Source of the DNA: Candidatus Finniella inopinata
GTDB lineage: Bacteria > Pseudomonadota > Alphaproteobacteria > Paracaedibacterales > CAITNM01
DNA: 9,213 nt
Assembly: GCA_945903885.1 (NCBI GenBank)
Contig: CAMDPB010000028.1
Location: 1 to 9,213 of the forward strand
Direction: 5' to 3'
Shown one piece after another: positions 1-5,943 of the stretch. The notes under the pieces are model-generated. The model was not told the origin of the DNA and made no database searches. It saw only the letters and a program-made list of their open reading frames with translations. Positions within the stretch are counted from its first letter, which is position 1; each line of letters opens with the position of its first letter. The position numbers and the translations under genes are program-made.

Positions 1-398
1 GGAATAGAATGCTTTGTCATTAATTGAGCTAATAATTTTTTTAGAGCATTAATTTGCACATCAGGAAATTTGGGCCAAACGCCTGTTAAAGCATAACCAG
101 CATGGTAGCCACCATTTTGAAGTTCAATACCTATGGAAAAATGATTTACGTTATCTTGGCCTTCCCAGGAACTAGTGCCGGCATGCCAGGCACGCTTTTC
201 ATCATCAACTAATTGATAAACGGTTCCGTCTTCATCGATAGCATAATGGCTGCTGACTTCACGTTTGGGGTCTGTGAGAATTTGTAATGCTTCTTGCATG
301 GTTGAAACATCAGTGTAGTGCAATACGACGCAGTCGATTTTCACACCATCCGGGCGTTCATTAAAATTGGGCGATGGGTAGGGGATAATTTTTAACAT
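1..398 (-). CDS. N-acetylmuramoyl-L-alanine amidase, AmpD/AmiD type (partial, C-terminus beyond window)
   Basis: Zinc amidase of the Amidase_2 family, which cuts the bond between N-acetylmuramic acid and L-alanine in peptidoglycan or its recycled fragments. The open frame starts at ATG 398 and is still open at base 1, giving 132 codons. Visible motifs are VVLHYTDV (His27, the expected first zinc ligand), SSHYAIDEDGTVYQLV (about residues 49-64), RAWHAGTSSW (69-78) and NHFSIGIELQNGG (85-97, with Glu92 in the position of the family's catalytic Glu). The remaining zinc ligands should lie in the missing C-terminal part. No signal peptide is seen, so a cytoplasmic, recycling AmpD-like role is more likely than a secreted lysin; this is inference. 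It is divergent from the ElyC-like gene, separated by about 70 bases. Confidence 0.9.
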   Translation of the reverse strand, partial: MLKIIPYPSPNFNERPDGVKIDCVVLHYTDVSTMQEALQILTDPKREVSSHYAIDEDGTVYQLVDDEKRAWHAGTSSWEGQDNVNHFSIGIELQNGGYHAGYALTGVWPKFPDVQINALKKLLAQLMTKHSI

Positions 399-409
399 TC
401 ATTTTTCCG

Positions 410-439
410 TTGTTCTTTTGTGCACAAATACGGCACAAT
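410..439 (+). promoter_or_regulatory. Possible promoter for the ElyC-like gene
   Basis: TTGTTC (410-415) and CACAAT (434-439) are separated by 18 bases. They sit about 30 bases before the ATG at 469. Both boxes match the sigma-70 consensus only moderately (4 of 6 for the -10), so this is a tentative call. Confidence 0.3.
417..428. promoter_or_regulatory. Perfect 12-bp palindrome, possible operator in divergent spacer
   Basis: TTTGTGCACAAA is a perfect inverted repeat in the 70-base spacer between the divergent amidase and ElyC-like genes. The half-site GCACAA (422-427) recurs in the same orientation at 433-438, 11 bases away, about one helical turn. The palindrome falls inside the spacer of the tentative promoter at 410-439, where a repressor could act. 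No specific regulator is recognised. Confidence 0.3.
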
Positions 440-468
440 GGGCTCGCGCATTCATTTAGAGGTATTTT

Positions 469-1290
469 ATGATTTTCGTCAAAGTTTTATGGTCATTGTT
501 AATAAACCTTGATCTTATTGTTATTGCGGTATTTGTATTTGGGACGTTGCGTAAGTGGTGTAATAAAACCTGTTCTATGCAAAAACCCGTAATGAGCGCA
601 GCAGCAATTTTGCTAATATTCATGATGGGTGATTTTCCATTTAGTGGACGTTATATTTTAAGGCACCTAGAAGAAAAAATTCCAGTTACCCAAGTTCCCC
701 AAAATGTTCACGGCATAGTAATTACTGGTGGTTCTTTATGCTTATTTGAAACAGAGGTTAGTGGTTCAGCTGTTTATCATAAAACAGCGGGCAGGCTCTT
801 TGAGGCTTTAAAAGTGGCTCATTCTCACCCACACACGGAAATTGTTTTTGCAGGCTCAAAATTGGAAAGCGATGAATTCCTAAACCTTGCGTTATCTCTT
901 GGGATTTCCCAGAAAAGAATTAAGGTTGTCAGTAATGAAAAATTAAGTTCTTTGGAAGCTGTAGCGGAAGAAGCATCAAAACTAACAGGCAATACAAAAC
1001 ACAATAAATGGCTATTGATAACATCTGCTTATCTAATGCCACGCACATTAAATATATTCCAATCACACAACTGTGAATTAACTCCCTTCCCTGTTGATTT
1101 TCACACAATCGGTCACGCCAGTGATAAAAAACCTGCTAACTACTTAACAAGGTTGGTCATGAGTTTTCAAGACCGTTTAGGATTCATTGCTTGGAACATT
1201 GCCTGGAGAGAAATAGCCGGACTATGCAACCTACGACTAAGCGGACAAACAAAAACCTTATTCCCAAAAATTGATGCACCAAAAGTATAA
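469..1290 (+). CDS. ElyC/SanA/YdcF-type DUF218 membrane protein
   Basis: A 273-residue inner-membrane protein. Two hydrophobic segments (about residues 7-27 and 41-55) precede a DUF218 domain (about 82-215). Domain signatures are HGIVITGGSL (81-90), KWLLITSAYLMPRTLNIF (180-197, the family's TSAYHMPRA-like block) and LTPFPVDFHT (204-213). The C-terminal block from about 235, with REIAGLCNLRLSGQTKTLFP, matches the usual end of alphaproteobacterial members. The family includes ElyC, linked to envelope integrity and lipid-carrier metabolism in E. coli; the exact reaction is not settled. ATG 469 has a good ribosome binding site, AGAGG at 458-462, six bases upstream. The last codons overlap the next gene, so the two are probably co-transcribed. 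The amidase on the other side also fits a cell-envelope theme. Confidence 0.85.
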   Translation: MIFVKVLWSLLINLDLIVIAVFVFGTLRKWCNKTCSMQKPVMSAAAILLIFMMGDFPFSGRYILRHLEEKIPVTQVPQNVHGIVITGGSLCLFETEVSGSAVYHKTAGRLFEALKVAHSHPHTEIVFAGSKLESDEFLNLALSLGISQKRIKVVSNEKLSSLEAVAEEASKLTGNTKHNKWLLITSAYLMPRTLNIFQSHNCELTPFPVDFHTIGHASDKKPANYLTRLVMSFQDRLGFIAWNIAWREIAGLCNLRLSGQTKTLFPKIDAPKV

Positions 1291-2128
1291 GGGTTTACTG
1301 TGGATACTGGGGTGGTGCGTAACTTTTACTTGCGGGGTCACCACCTCAAAATTTTTGAGTGGCAGCACGAATAATTTCACCTTATTTTGTGTGCGCTACC
1401 TTTGCGGTATGTTGTTCTTTTTGCCGATTTTTCTACCAAAATTGTCAGACCTTAATAAATTACAATCTTCACCATGGTTACATGTAGCCAGAGCTTTGTG
1501 TATTGGCGCATCGACACTTTTAACCTATCAAACGTATAGAAACCTTCCCCTAGCAATTGCAACTAGCGTTGGCTTTACAGGACCGTTGCTAGCATCATCT
1601 TTTGGCATGTTATTTTTAAAAGAGAAGCTTAGTCAGCCCAAAATATTGGCACTTATTTTAGGGTACTTAGGTGTGCTGTTCATTGTGCAGCCAAGGTACA
1701 TAAATTTAGATATGCACTATGTTTTTACGGGGTTGGGCGCTTGTATTTTAGCAAGCTCTGCCAATACATTGGCCAGAAAATTAAGTTATAAAGATCCTGC
1801 TATCGTTATTATGTTAACATCTACACTACTTCTGGGAGGTGTTGCATTCGTTGGATTTTGTATATTCAAGGAACCCATTAACAACGCAGATTTGCTGTTA
1901 TTAGTTGCTGTTGGTGTGTTTGGTTCGCTATCTCAATTTGCTTATATCAAAGCGGTAAGTTTTGCTGAAGTAAGCTTTATATCACCTTTTGAATACACCA
2001 GGCTTTTATTGGCTGTGCCTGTTGGGTATTTTGTGTTTGGTGAGTCAGTGAATATTGGGCAAGCATTTGGAATGCTGCTGATTATTGTGGGGTGCTTATA
2101 CCTTTCTGGTAAAAAAGTCGTTAGCTAA
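1274..2128 (+). CDS. EamA/DMT-family transporter (10 TM)
   Basis: A drug/metabolite superfamily permease of about 284 residues with two EamA repeats and roughly ten hydrophobic helices. The frame could open at TTG 1271, but ATG 1274 is the natural start. It overlaps the end of the ElyC-like gene by 17 bases, implying coupling. Repeat 1 ends near GYLGVLFIVQP (about residues 128-138). Repeat 2 has the segment EYTRLLLAVPVGYFVFGE, which resembles the PYRY...YFIFNE segment of the subgroup that includes the Rickettsia S-adenosylmethionine uptake carrier. The substrate cannot be read from the sequence; a SAM or other metabolite importer is only a hypothesis. No strong ribosome binding site is visible. 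Confidence 0.85.
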   Translation: MHQKYKGLLWILGWCVTFTCGVTTSKFLSGSTNNFTLFCVRYLCGMLFFLPIFLPKLSDLNKLQSSPWLHVARALCIGASTLLTYQTYRNLPLAIATSVGFTGPLLASSFGMLFLKEKLSQPKILALILGYLGVLFIVQPRYINLDMHYVFTGLGACILASSANTLARKLSYKDPAIVIMLTSTLLLGGVAFVGFCIFKEPINNADLLLLVAVGVFGSLSQFAYIKAVSFAEVSFISPFEYTRLLLAVPVGYFVFGESVNIGQAFGMLLIIVGCLYLSGKKVVS

Positions 2129-2146
2129 CAGGTTTGCCTTTTTTGC
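2109..2146. terminator. Possible weak bidirectional terminator between convergent transporters
   Basis: AAAAAAG (2111-2117) can pair with CTTTTTT (2138-2144), extended by T-G and G-C pairs to 2109/2146. The 20-base interior contains the palindrome GTTAGCTAAC. Either strand would read an A-tract, a hairpin and a T-tract, as expected for convergent genes. The outer stem is GC-poor and overlaps both coding ends, so the call is tentative. Confidence 0.3.
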
Positions 2147-2993
2147 AGCTTTGCACAATGAAGACTCCACCTAATATAATAATCACCCCAATGTACTGAG
2201 CTATGGTAATTTTTTCCTGCAAAAAAATAATACCAAGAATAATAGTGACAATAGGCTCAAACACAGAAAGGATAGATGCTTTTGTGCTGTTAATAGTGCG
2301 CATAGCTACGTACACTAGATAAATAGGTAATACAGTAGCAAGAATTGCCAATCCGCTGATGTTCCCAATAACCCAAGCTGTAGTTGGTAAATGCACTGTT
2401 CCCTTGTAGGCCACAAGCAAAGAGAAAACTATAAAATTCCCAAGACAAATACAAAAAGTACCACTTAATACTGATAAATTTTTAATGGCACGCTGAGAAG
2501 AATAAAAATACACACCGAAAGCAAAAGCGCAGAAAAGTCCCCAACCGATTCCTTCAAGGCTTAGATGCCAATTAGTGGGATCACTTAAGAAAAGCACCCC
2601 CACCAAGACAATTGCCAGTCCTTTTAAAATAACGGAACTGGGTGCATTTTTGCCATACAGCCAGTCAAGTAGCACCACAAAAATAGGGTAACAATAGAAT
2701 AAAACCATAGCTAAGCCACTGCCAATATACTTGATAGCAAAAAAATAAAAACTTGTGGCGCTTGCATAAAAAATAGAAGAAATACCTATAGTCAGCAGGC
2801 CTTTTTTGGAAACAATATCCCTCCAATGTTGCTTGGTATTTAGAAATGGTACTAACACTACAACCGCTAAAAGAAAACGCCAAAATAAGAATTCATTAAT
2901 TTCTAGCCCTGCTTGAAGCAAATAGACGCCAAACAATCCTAGAGTTCCATAGAGAGCTCCAGATAAAATTGCCAGCCAGGTTCCTAAATTCAT
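2121..2993 (-). CDS. EamA/DMT-family transporter (10 TM), second and divergent type
   Basis: A 290-residue DMT permease with two EamA repeats. Repeat 1 (about residues 5-138) carries FLFWRFLLAVVVLVPFL and the helix YCYPIFVVLLDWLYGK. Repeat 2 (about 148-282) ends with ASILSVFEPIVTIILG, FLQEKIT and GVIIILGGVFIVQ, the classic EamA finish. A cluster of basic residues ends the protein (CKKGKPVS). It converges on the other EamA gene but is not its recent duplicate, since the signature segments differ. It probably exports or imports a small metabolite; the substrate is unknown. The ATG at 2993 lacks a clear Shine-Dalgarno sequence. A terminator at 3043-3075 separates it from the Nudix genes upstream. 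Confidence 0.87.
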   Translation of the reverse strand: MNLGTWLAILSGALYGTLGLFGVYLLQAGLEINEFLFWRFLLAVVVLVPFLNTKQHWRDIVSKKGLLTIGISSIFYASATSFYFFAIKYIGSGLAMVLFYCYPIFVVLLDWLYGKNAPSSVILKGLAIVLVGVLFLSDPTNWHLSLEGIGWGLFCAFAFGVYFYSSQRAIKNLSVLSGTFCICLGNFIVFSLLVAYKGTVHLPTTAWVIGNISGLAILATVLPIYLVYVAMRTINSTKASILSVFEPIVTIILGIIFLQEKITIAQYIGVIIILGGVFIVQSCKKGKPVS

Positions 2994-3042
2994 GTTAAGT
3001 AATTCTTACAACAATTGGTCATATAACAAGTCTATATGGAAC

Positions 3043-3075
3043 AGAAAATAAAAGCACGGAATTTTCAGAGTGCTT
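3043..3075 (-). terminator. Rho-independent terminator after Nudix copy 1
   Basis: Read on the minus strand, AAGCAC (3075-3070) and GTGCTT (3057-3052) form a 6-bp stem with a 12-base loop. It is followed by the T-rich tail TTTTATTTTC (3052-3043). It lies about 55 bases past the stop of the Nudix gene at 3129 and before the transporter start at 2993, so it should insulate the two. Confidence 0.55.
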
Positions 3076-3128
3076 AGCTGTAAAAATATCCGTGTGATTT
3101 ATGCTTATCTAGAATCAATTTTCAAAAA

Positions 3129-4007
3129 TCACTTAACAACTGAACTAAAGCGCTGATAAGCTTTTTTGGTGCTGTTTATTGCTCCACCATTTTCACAATC
3201 TTTAAACTCACTCTTTAAAAGTCTTTGCCAAAAGGGACTAAATGGTTTTTCAAAAACTTTGACACCTTCTTTTAATAAATTGGATACTGGAACCCAAGTA
3301 CATTCACTGACTTCTTTGCCATCTACCTTTGGTGTGCCTTCAAATTCGTCACACACATAAAGAAATTCCACCAAAGATTTTTTATCAGGTCGAACTGTAT
3401 GAGCAACAGCTACAAGCTTTAGTTTGTCTTTACTTAATGTAACGCCGACTTCTTCACGGGTTTCCCGAATTACTGTTTCCTCGGGTGACTCTCCCTTTTC
3501 TGAAACACCACCAATAATATTTGCTATGGCTTTTTGTTGTTCATTTATTATTAAAATTTCCCTTACACCTGTTTCGGGGTTATTTCTTACTAAGTATACA
3601 GCAGCTGCAGTGTATGCGTAGTTAAGCTCTGGGATATTTCGGCCATTCGCATAAAGATACGTTAAAGTTTTCAATGTCGTGTCTGATTCACAAAATTTAA
3701 GACCAATTTTTTCTAGCTTTCTAGAAAAATCTCCATGAACAACTGGGATTTGAACATACAATCCATAGTTCTTGTAAGATTTTTGCATTTCTGCAATGAC
3801 CCTTTTTAGCTGATTAACAGCCCCTTTTGATGGAGTTTTAAGCGTTATAACAATGTTTTTATATGAATCTATTTTATGATCAAGACCATTTAATTTAGAA
3901 TTCAAAGAAGCAGGAACTGTTACCTGAGCCTGAACATCTGCAGCGTTTATTTTTAGAAGCACTGAAAATACAAGGAATACGAACTGAAAATTTTTTAAAA
4001 AGAACAT
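3129..4007 (-). CDS. Secreted NUDT6-like Nudix hydrolase, copy 1 (intact Nudix box)
   Basis: A 292-residue protein with three parts. (1) An N-terminal signal peptide, MFFLKNFQFVFLVFSVLLKI (1-20) then NA, so export or membrane anchoring is likely. (2) A pre-Nudix domain (about 48-130) with NYGLYVQIPV, IGLKFCESD and YLYANGRNIPELNYAY. This resembles the N-terminal domain of eukaryotic NUDT6-type proteins (WLHIPI, LGF.FHHA, LTLWL). (3) A Nudix domain (about 131-250) with a complete box at 167-189: G167, E173, R181-E182, E185-E186, G188. Nudix enzymes split nucleoside diphosphates linked to another moiety; the substrate here is unknown. A conserved tail (248-276) follows. It is a tandem paralog of the gene at 4085-5002, identical at well over half of positions by eye. 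The start aligns residue for residue with the paralog's. No clear Shine-Dalgarno sequence is seen. Confidence 0.88.
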   Translation of the reverse strand: MFFLKNFQFVFLVFSVLLKINAADVQAQVTVPASLNSKLNGLDHKIDSYKNIVITLKTPSKGAVNQLKRVIAEMQKSYKNYGLYVQIPVVHGDFSRKLEKIGLKFCESDTTLKTLTYLYANGRNIPELNYAYTAAAVYLVRNNPETGVREILIINEQQKAIANIIGGVSEKGESPEETVIRETREEVGVTLSKDKLKLVAVAHTVRPDKKSLVEFLYVCDEFEGTPKVDGKEVSECTWVPVSNLLKEGVKVFEKPFSPFWQRLLKSEFKDCENGGAINSTKKAYQRFSSVVK

Positions 4008-4036
4008 TGTGAACGGAAAGTTAAGTAACTTACTGC

Positions 4037-4065
4037 GTTATAATTTATATTTTTTTGATAAACAA
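4037..4065 (-). promoter_or_regulatory. Promoter for Nudix copy 1
   Basis: On the minus strand, TTGTTT (4065-4060), a 17-base spacer and TATAAC (4042-4037). Each box matches sigma-70 consensus well, and the -10 ends 30 bases before the ATG at 4007, giving a short leader of roughly 20-25 bases. It lies in the 77-base gap between the two Nudix genes, so copy 1 can be transcribed independently of copy 2. Confidence 0.55.
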
Positions 4066-4084
4066 GCATCTAACCTAAAATTGA

Positions 4085-5002
4085 TTATCCTTCAATAAAA
4101 CTAAAGCGTTGATAAGCTCTTTTATTTTTGTTAACAGCTCCACCATTTTCTAGATCTTTAAATTCACCTTTTAAAAGTCTTTGCCAGAAAGGACTAAATG
4201 GCTTTTCAAAAACTTTGACACCATTTTGTAGTAATTCTGAAAGTGGGACCCATATGTATTGACGAGCTTCAACCCCATCAGCTTTTGGCTTTCCGTTGAA
4301 TTCGTCACAAATATAAAGAAATTCAACGTAGGATTTTTTATCAGCCCGAATTGTATGACAAACCGCTACAAGCTTTAGCTTTTCCTTATTTATGTCGATG
4401 CTTACTTCTTCACGTGCACTTCGAACTGCTGTATCTTCAGGTGACTCTCCTATTTTTAAACATCCCCCTACTATATTCGCTATAGTTTTCTGAGGCTCAT
4501 TAATGACTAAAGCTTCTTTTTTACCACTACTATTGCTGGTTTGTAAAAGACACACAGCAACAGCTGTATACGCGTAATTAAGGTCGGGAATATTACGCCC
4601 ATTGGCATAAAGATAAGCTAAGGTTTTAGTACTTGCATTTAATTCATACAATCGAAATCCCAGCTTTTCCAACTTCGCAGAAAATTCCCCTGCACTAACT
4701 GGGATATGAACGTATAAACCATAATTTCTATAAGTTACACCCATTTCATTGATCACTGTTTGAAGCGAAGAAATGTTTCCTGAAGAAGGATCATCAAGAG
4801 TTATGACAATATTTTTGTAAGCATCTAATGTGTATGCATATTTTTCTTTTTCTAATAAAGCCAATAAATGCTCTGGAAGAACTGTTTGCACTTGAACTTC
4901 AGACGCCTCACCTTCTAAAATTTTTACTGGTTCTTGTGCATTAATCTTTAAGAGCACTGAAAAAATAACGATTACAAAAAGAGAACTTTTCAAAAAACTC
5001 AT
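4085..5002 (-). CDS. Secreted NUDT6-like Nudix protein, copy 2 (degenerate Nudix box)
   Basis: A 305-residue paralog of the neighbouring Nudix gene, with the same order: signal peptide (MSFLKSSLFV through KINA, 1-22), pre-Nudix domain (about 61-145; NYGLYVHIPV, YLYANGRNIPDLNYAY), Nudix domain and conserved tail (261-289). The linker after the signal peptide is about 13 residues longer. The Nudix box (180-202) keeps G180, E186, R194, E198 and E199, but Ser195 replaces the first Glu of the REXXEE core and Ser201 replaces the Gly. Loss of that metal-binding Glu should weaken or abolish classical hydrolysis. The frame is open back to ATG 5032. ATG 5002 is preferred because it aligns exactly with the paralog, opens directly on the signal peptide, and the predicted -10 overlaps the upstream ATG. 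Confidence 0.85.
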   Translation of the reverse strand: MSFLKSSLFVIVIFSVLLKINAQEPVKILEGEASEVQVQTVLPEHLLALLEKEKYAYTLDAYKNIVITLDDPSSGNISSLQTVINEMGVTYRNYGLYVHIPVSAGEFSAKLEKLGFRLYELNASTKTLAYLYANGRNIPDLNYAYTAVAVCLLQTSNSSGKKEALVINEPQKTIANIVGGCLKIGESPEDTAVRSAREEVSIDINKEKLKLVAVCHTIRADKKSYVEFLYICDEFNGKPKADGVEARQYIWVPLSELLQNGVKVFEKPFSPFWQRLLKGEFKDLENGGAVNKNKRAYQRFSFIEG

Positions 5003-5030
5003 GTGATTTATGAATTTGAGACAGTAATGC

Positions 5031-5059
5031 ATGCTAACTTAGCCCCTAAAACATTTCAA
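5031..5059 (-). promoter_or_regulatory. Promoter for Nudix copy 2
   Basis: On the minus strand, TTGAAA (5059-5054), a 17-base spacer and TAGCAT (5036-5031). The -35 matches 5 of 6 consensus bases and the -10 matches 4 of 6. The -10 ends 29 bases before ATG 5002, almost the same spacing as the promoter of copy 1. The expected transcript would start downstream of the alternative ATG at 5032, which argues against that start. Confidence 0.5.
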
Positions 5060-5081
5060 CGGCTTTTCCAACAAGGACTTT

Positions 5082-5109
5082 TTGTGTAATGATTTAACGC
5101 AAGTATAAT
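5082..5109 (+). promoter_or_regulatory. Promoter of the cox operon
   Basis: TTGTGT (5082-5087), a 16-base spacer and a perfect TATAAT (5104-5109). Transcription would start near 5116, leaving a leader of only about 12 bases before ATG 5128. It lies back to back with the Nudix copy 2 promoter, the two -35 boxes being 22 bases apart, so one regulator could touch both. Confidence 0.6.
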
Positions 5110-5127
5110 TTGTTTTTAATACGATAC

Positions 5128-5943
5128 ATGGCACAACCATCTGGTCAACCCTTACCTTGGCAAATGAATTTTCAAGATGCTGCTTCTCCCGTGATGGAAG
5201 GCCTTCATGATATGCACAACTTGTTGCTGTATATCATAGCGGGGATTGCGTTAGTAGTTTTTCTGCTGCTTGGTTACATTTTCTACAAATTTCACCATAG
5301 ACGGCACCCTGCCCCCATTACATTTACCCATAACACCACCCTTGAAGTGCTTTGGACAATAATACCCATAATTATTTTGATTATAATTGGTATTCCGTCA
5401 GTTCGGTTGCTACACAAAATGGAAGCGCCGATTAATGCTGAAATGACCATTAAAGCTGTTGGGCACCAATGGTATTGGAGTTATGAATACCCAGATGCCA
5501 AAAACGAAGGGCAACATTTTGAATTTGATAGCTACATGATTGAAGAAAAAGACTTGAAACCAGGACAATTGCGGTTGCTAGATGTTGATAATCCAATGGT
5601 TGTGCCTATTGATACAACTATTCGTGTATTGATTACAGCAGCAGATGTATTACACAGTTTTGCAGTGCCTTCCCTTGGAATTAAGCGTGATGCAGTTCCG
5701 GGGCGTGTTAACGAAACCTGGTTTAGTATTAAAAAACCTGGTACTTATTATGGTCAGTGCTCTGAGTTATGCGGGGCGAAACATGGGTTTATGCCAATTG
5801 CCGTAAAAGCCGTTTCAAAGGAAGACTATCAAGAATGGTTAAAATCAAAAACAATGCCTGAAACCAAGCCAAAGGAATTGCTTAACCACCAAGAAAATTC
5901 CAAAAAGGGCCACGTGATTACAAGACATAAGGAAAATGCATGA
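5128..5943 (+). CDS. coxB: Cytochrome c oxidase subunit II
   Basis: The electron-entry subunit of aa3-type oxidase, which accepts electrons from cytochrome c at the binuclear CuA centre. Counted from ATG 5128 (271 residues), it has two membrane helices (about 31-53 and 73-95), the aromatic block GHQWYWSYEYPD (112-123) and a complete CuA site: His176 (VLHSF), Cys211, Glu213, Cys215, His219 and Met222 in CSELCGAKHGFM. The C-terminal 30 residues are a basic, hydrophilic tail. The frame can be opened at TTG 5110, but TATAAT ends at 5109, so a transcript could not include that codon. An in-frame stop at 5095-5097 excludes a longer form. The protein therefore begins almost at the position of the usual mature N-terminus, without the cleavable signal peptide common in this family. 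The stop overlaps coxA as ATGA. Confidence 0.95.
   Translation: MAQPSGQPLPWQMNFQDAASPVMEGLHDMHNLLLYIIAGIALVVFLLLGYIFYKFHHRRHPAPITFTHNTTLEVLWTIIPIIILIIIGIPSVRLLHKMEAPINAEMTIKAVGHQWYWSYEYPDAKNEGQHFEFDSYMIEEKDLKPGQLRLLDVDNPMVVPIDTTIRVLITAADVLHSFAVPSLGIKRDAVPGRVNETWFSIKKPGTYYGQCSELCGAKHGFMPIAVKAVSKEDYQEWLKSKTMPETKPKELLNHQENSKKGHVITRHKENA

Larger units (their letters stand above)
3129..5002 (-). repeat. Tandem gene duplication (two Nudix paralogs)
   Basis: Two direct-repeat gene copies, offset by roughly 960-995 bases, separated by a 77-base gap. Nucleotide similarity is strongest at the 3' ends: the stretches at 3180-3266 and 4136-4222 encode segments identical at 27 of 29 residues. Divergence elsewhere shows the duplication is not recent. 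Confidence 0.85.

Noticed and set aside
2665..2883. 72-codon minus-strand frame inside the second EamA transporter
   Set aside because: It lies wholly within a well-supported transporter in another frame and has no recognisable domain.
3166..3621. Two plus-strand frames (3166-3360 and 3424-3621) opposite Nudix copy 1
   Set aside because: They are antisense to a conserved protein, have no recognisable motif and no supporting start signals.
3129..5002. Tandem Nudix genes as a toxin-antitoxin or phage-defence pair
   Set aside because: The genes are homologous, similar in size and carry signal peptides; no small antitoxin, nuclease or defence domain is present.
5003..5032. ATG 5032 as the start of Nudix copy 2, with AGGGG ten bases upstream
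   Set aside because: The added ten residues (MHYCLKFINH) break the alignment with copy 1 and would precede the signal peptide, and the predicted -10 box overlaps this ATG.
5110..5127. TTG codon at 5110 as the coxB start
   Set aside because: It directly abuts the TATAAT box at 5104-5109, so the transcript would begin after it; ATG 5128 fits better.
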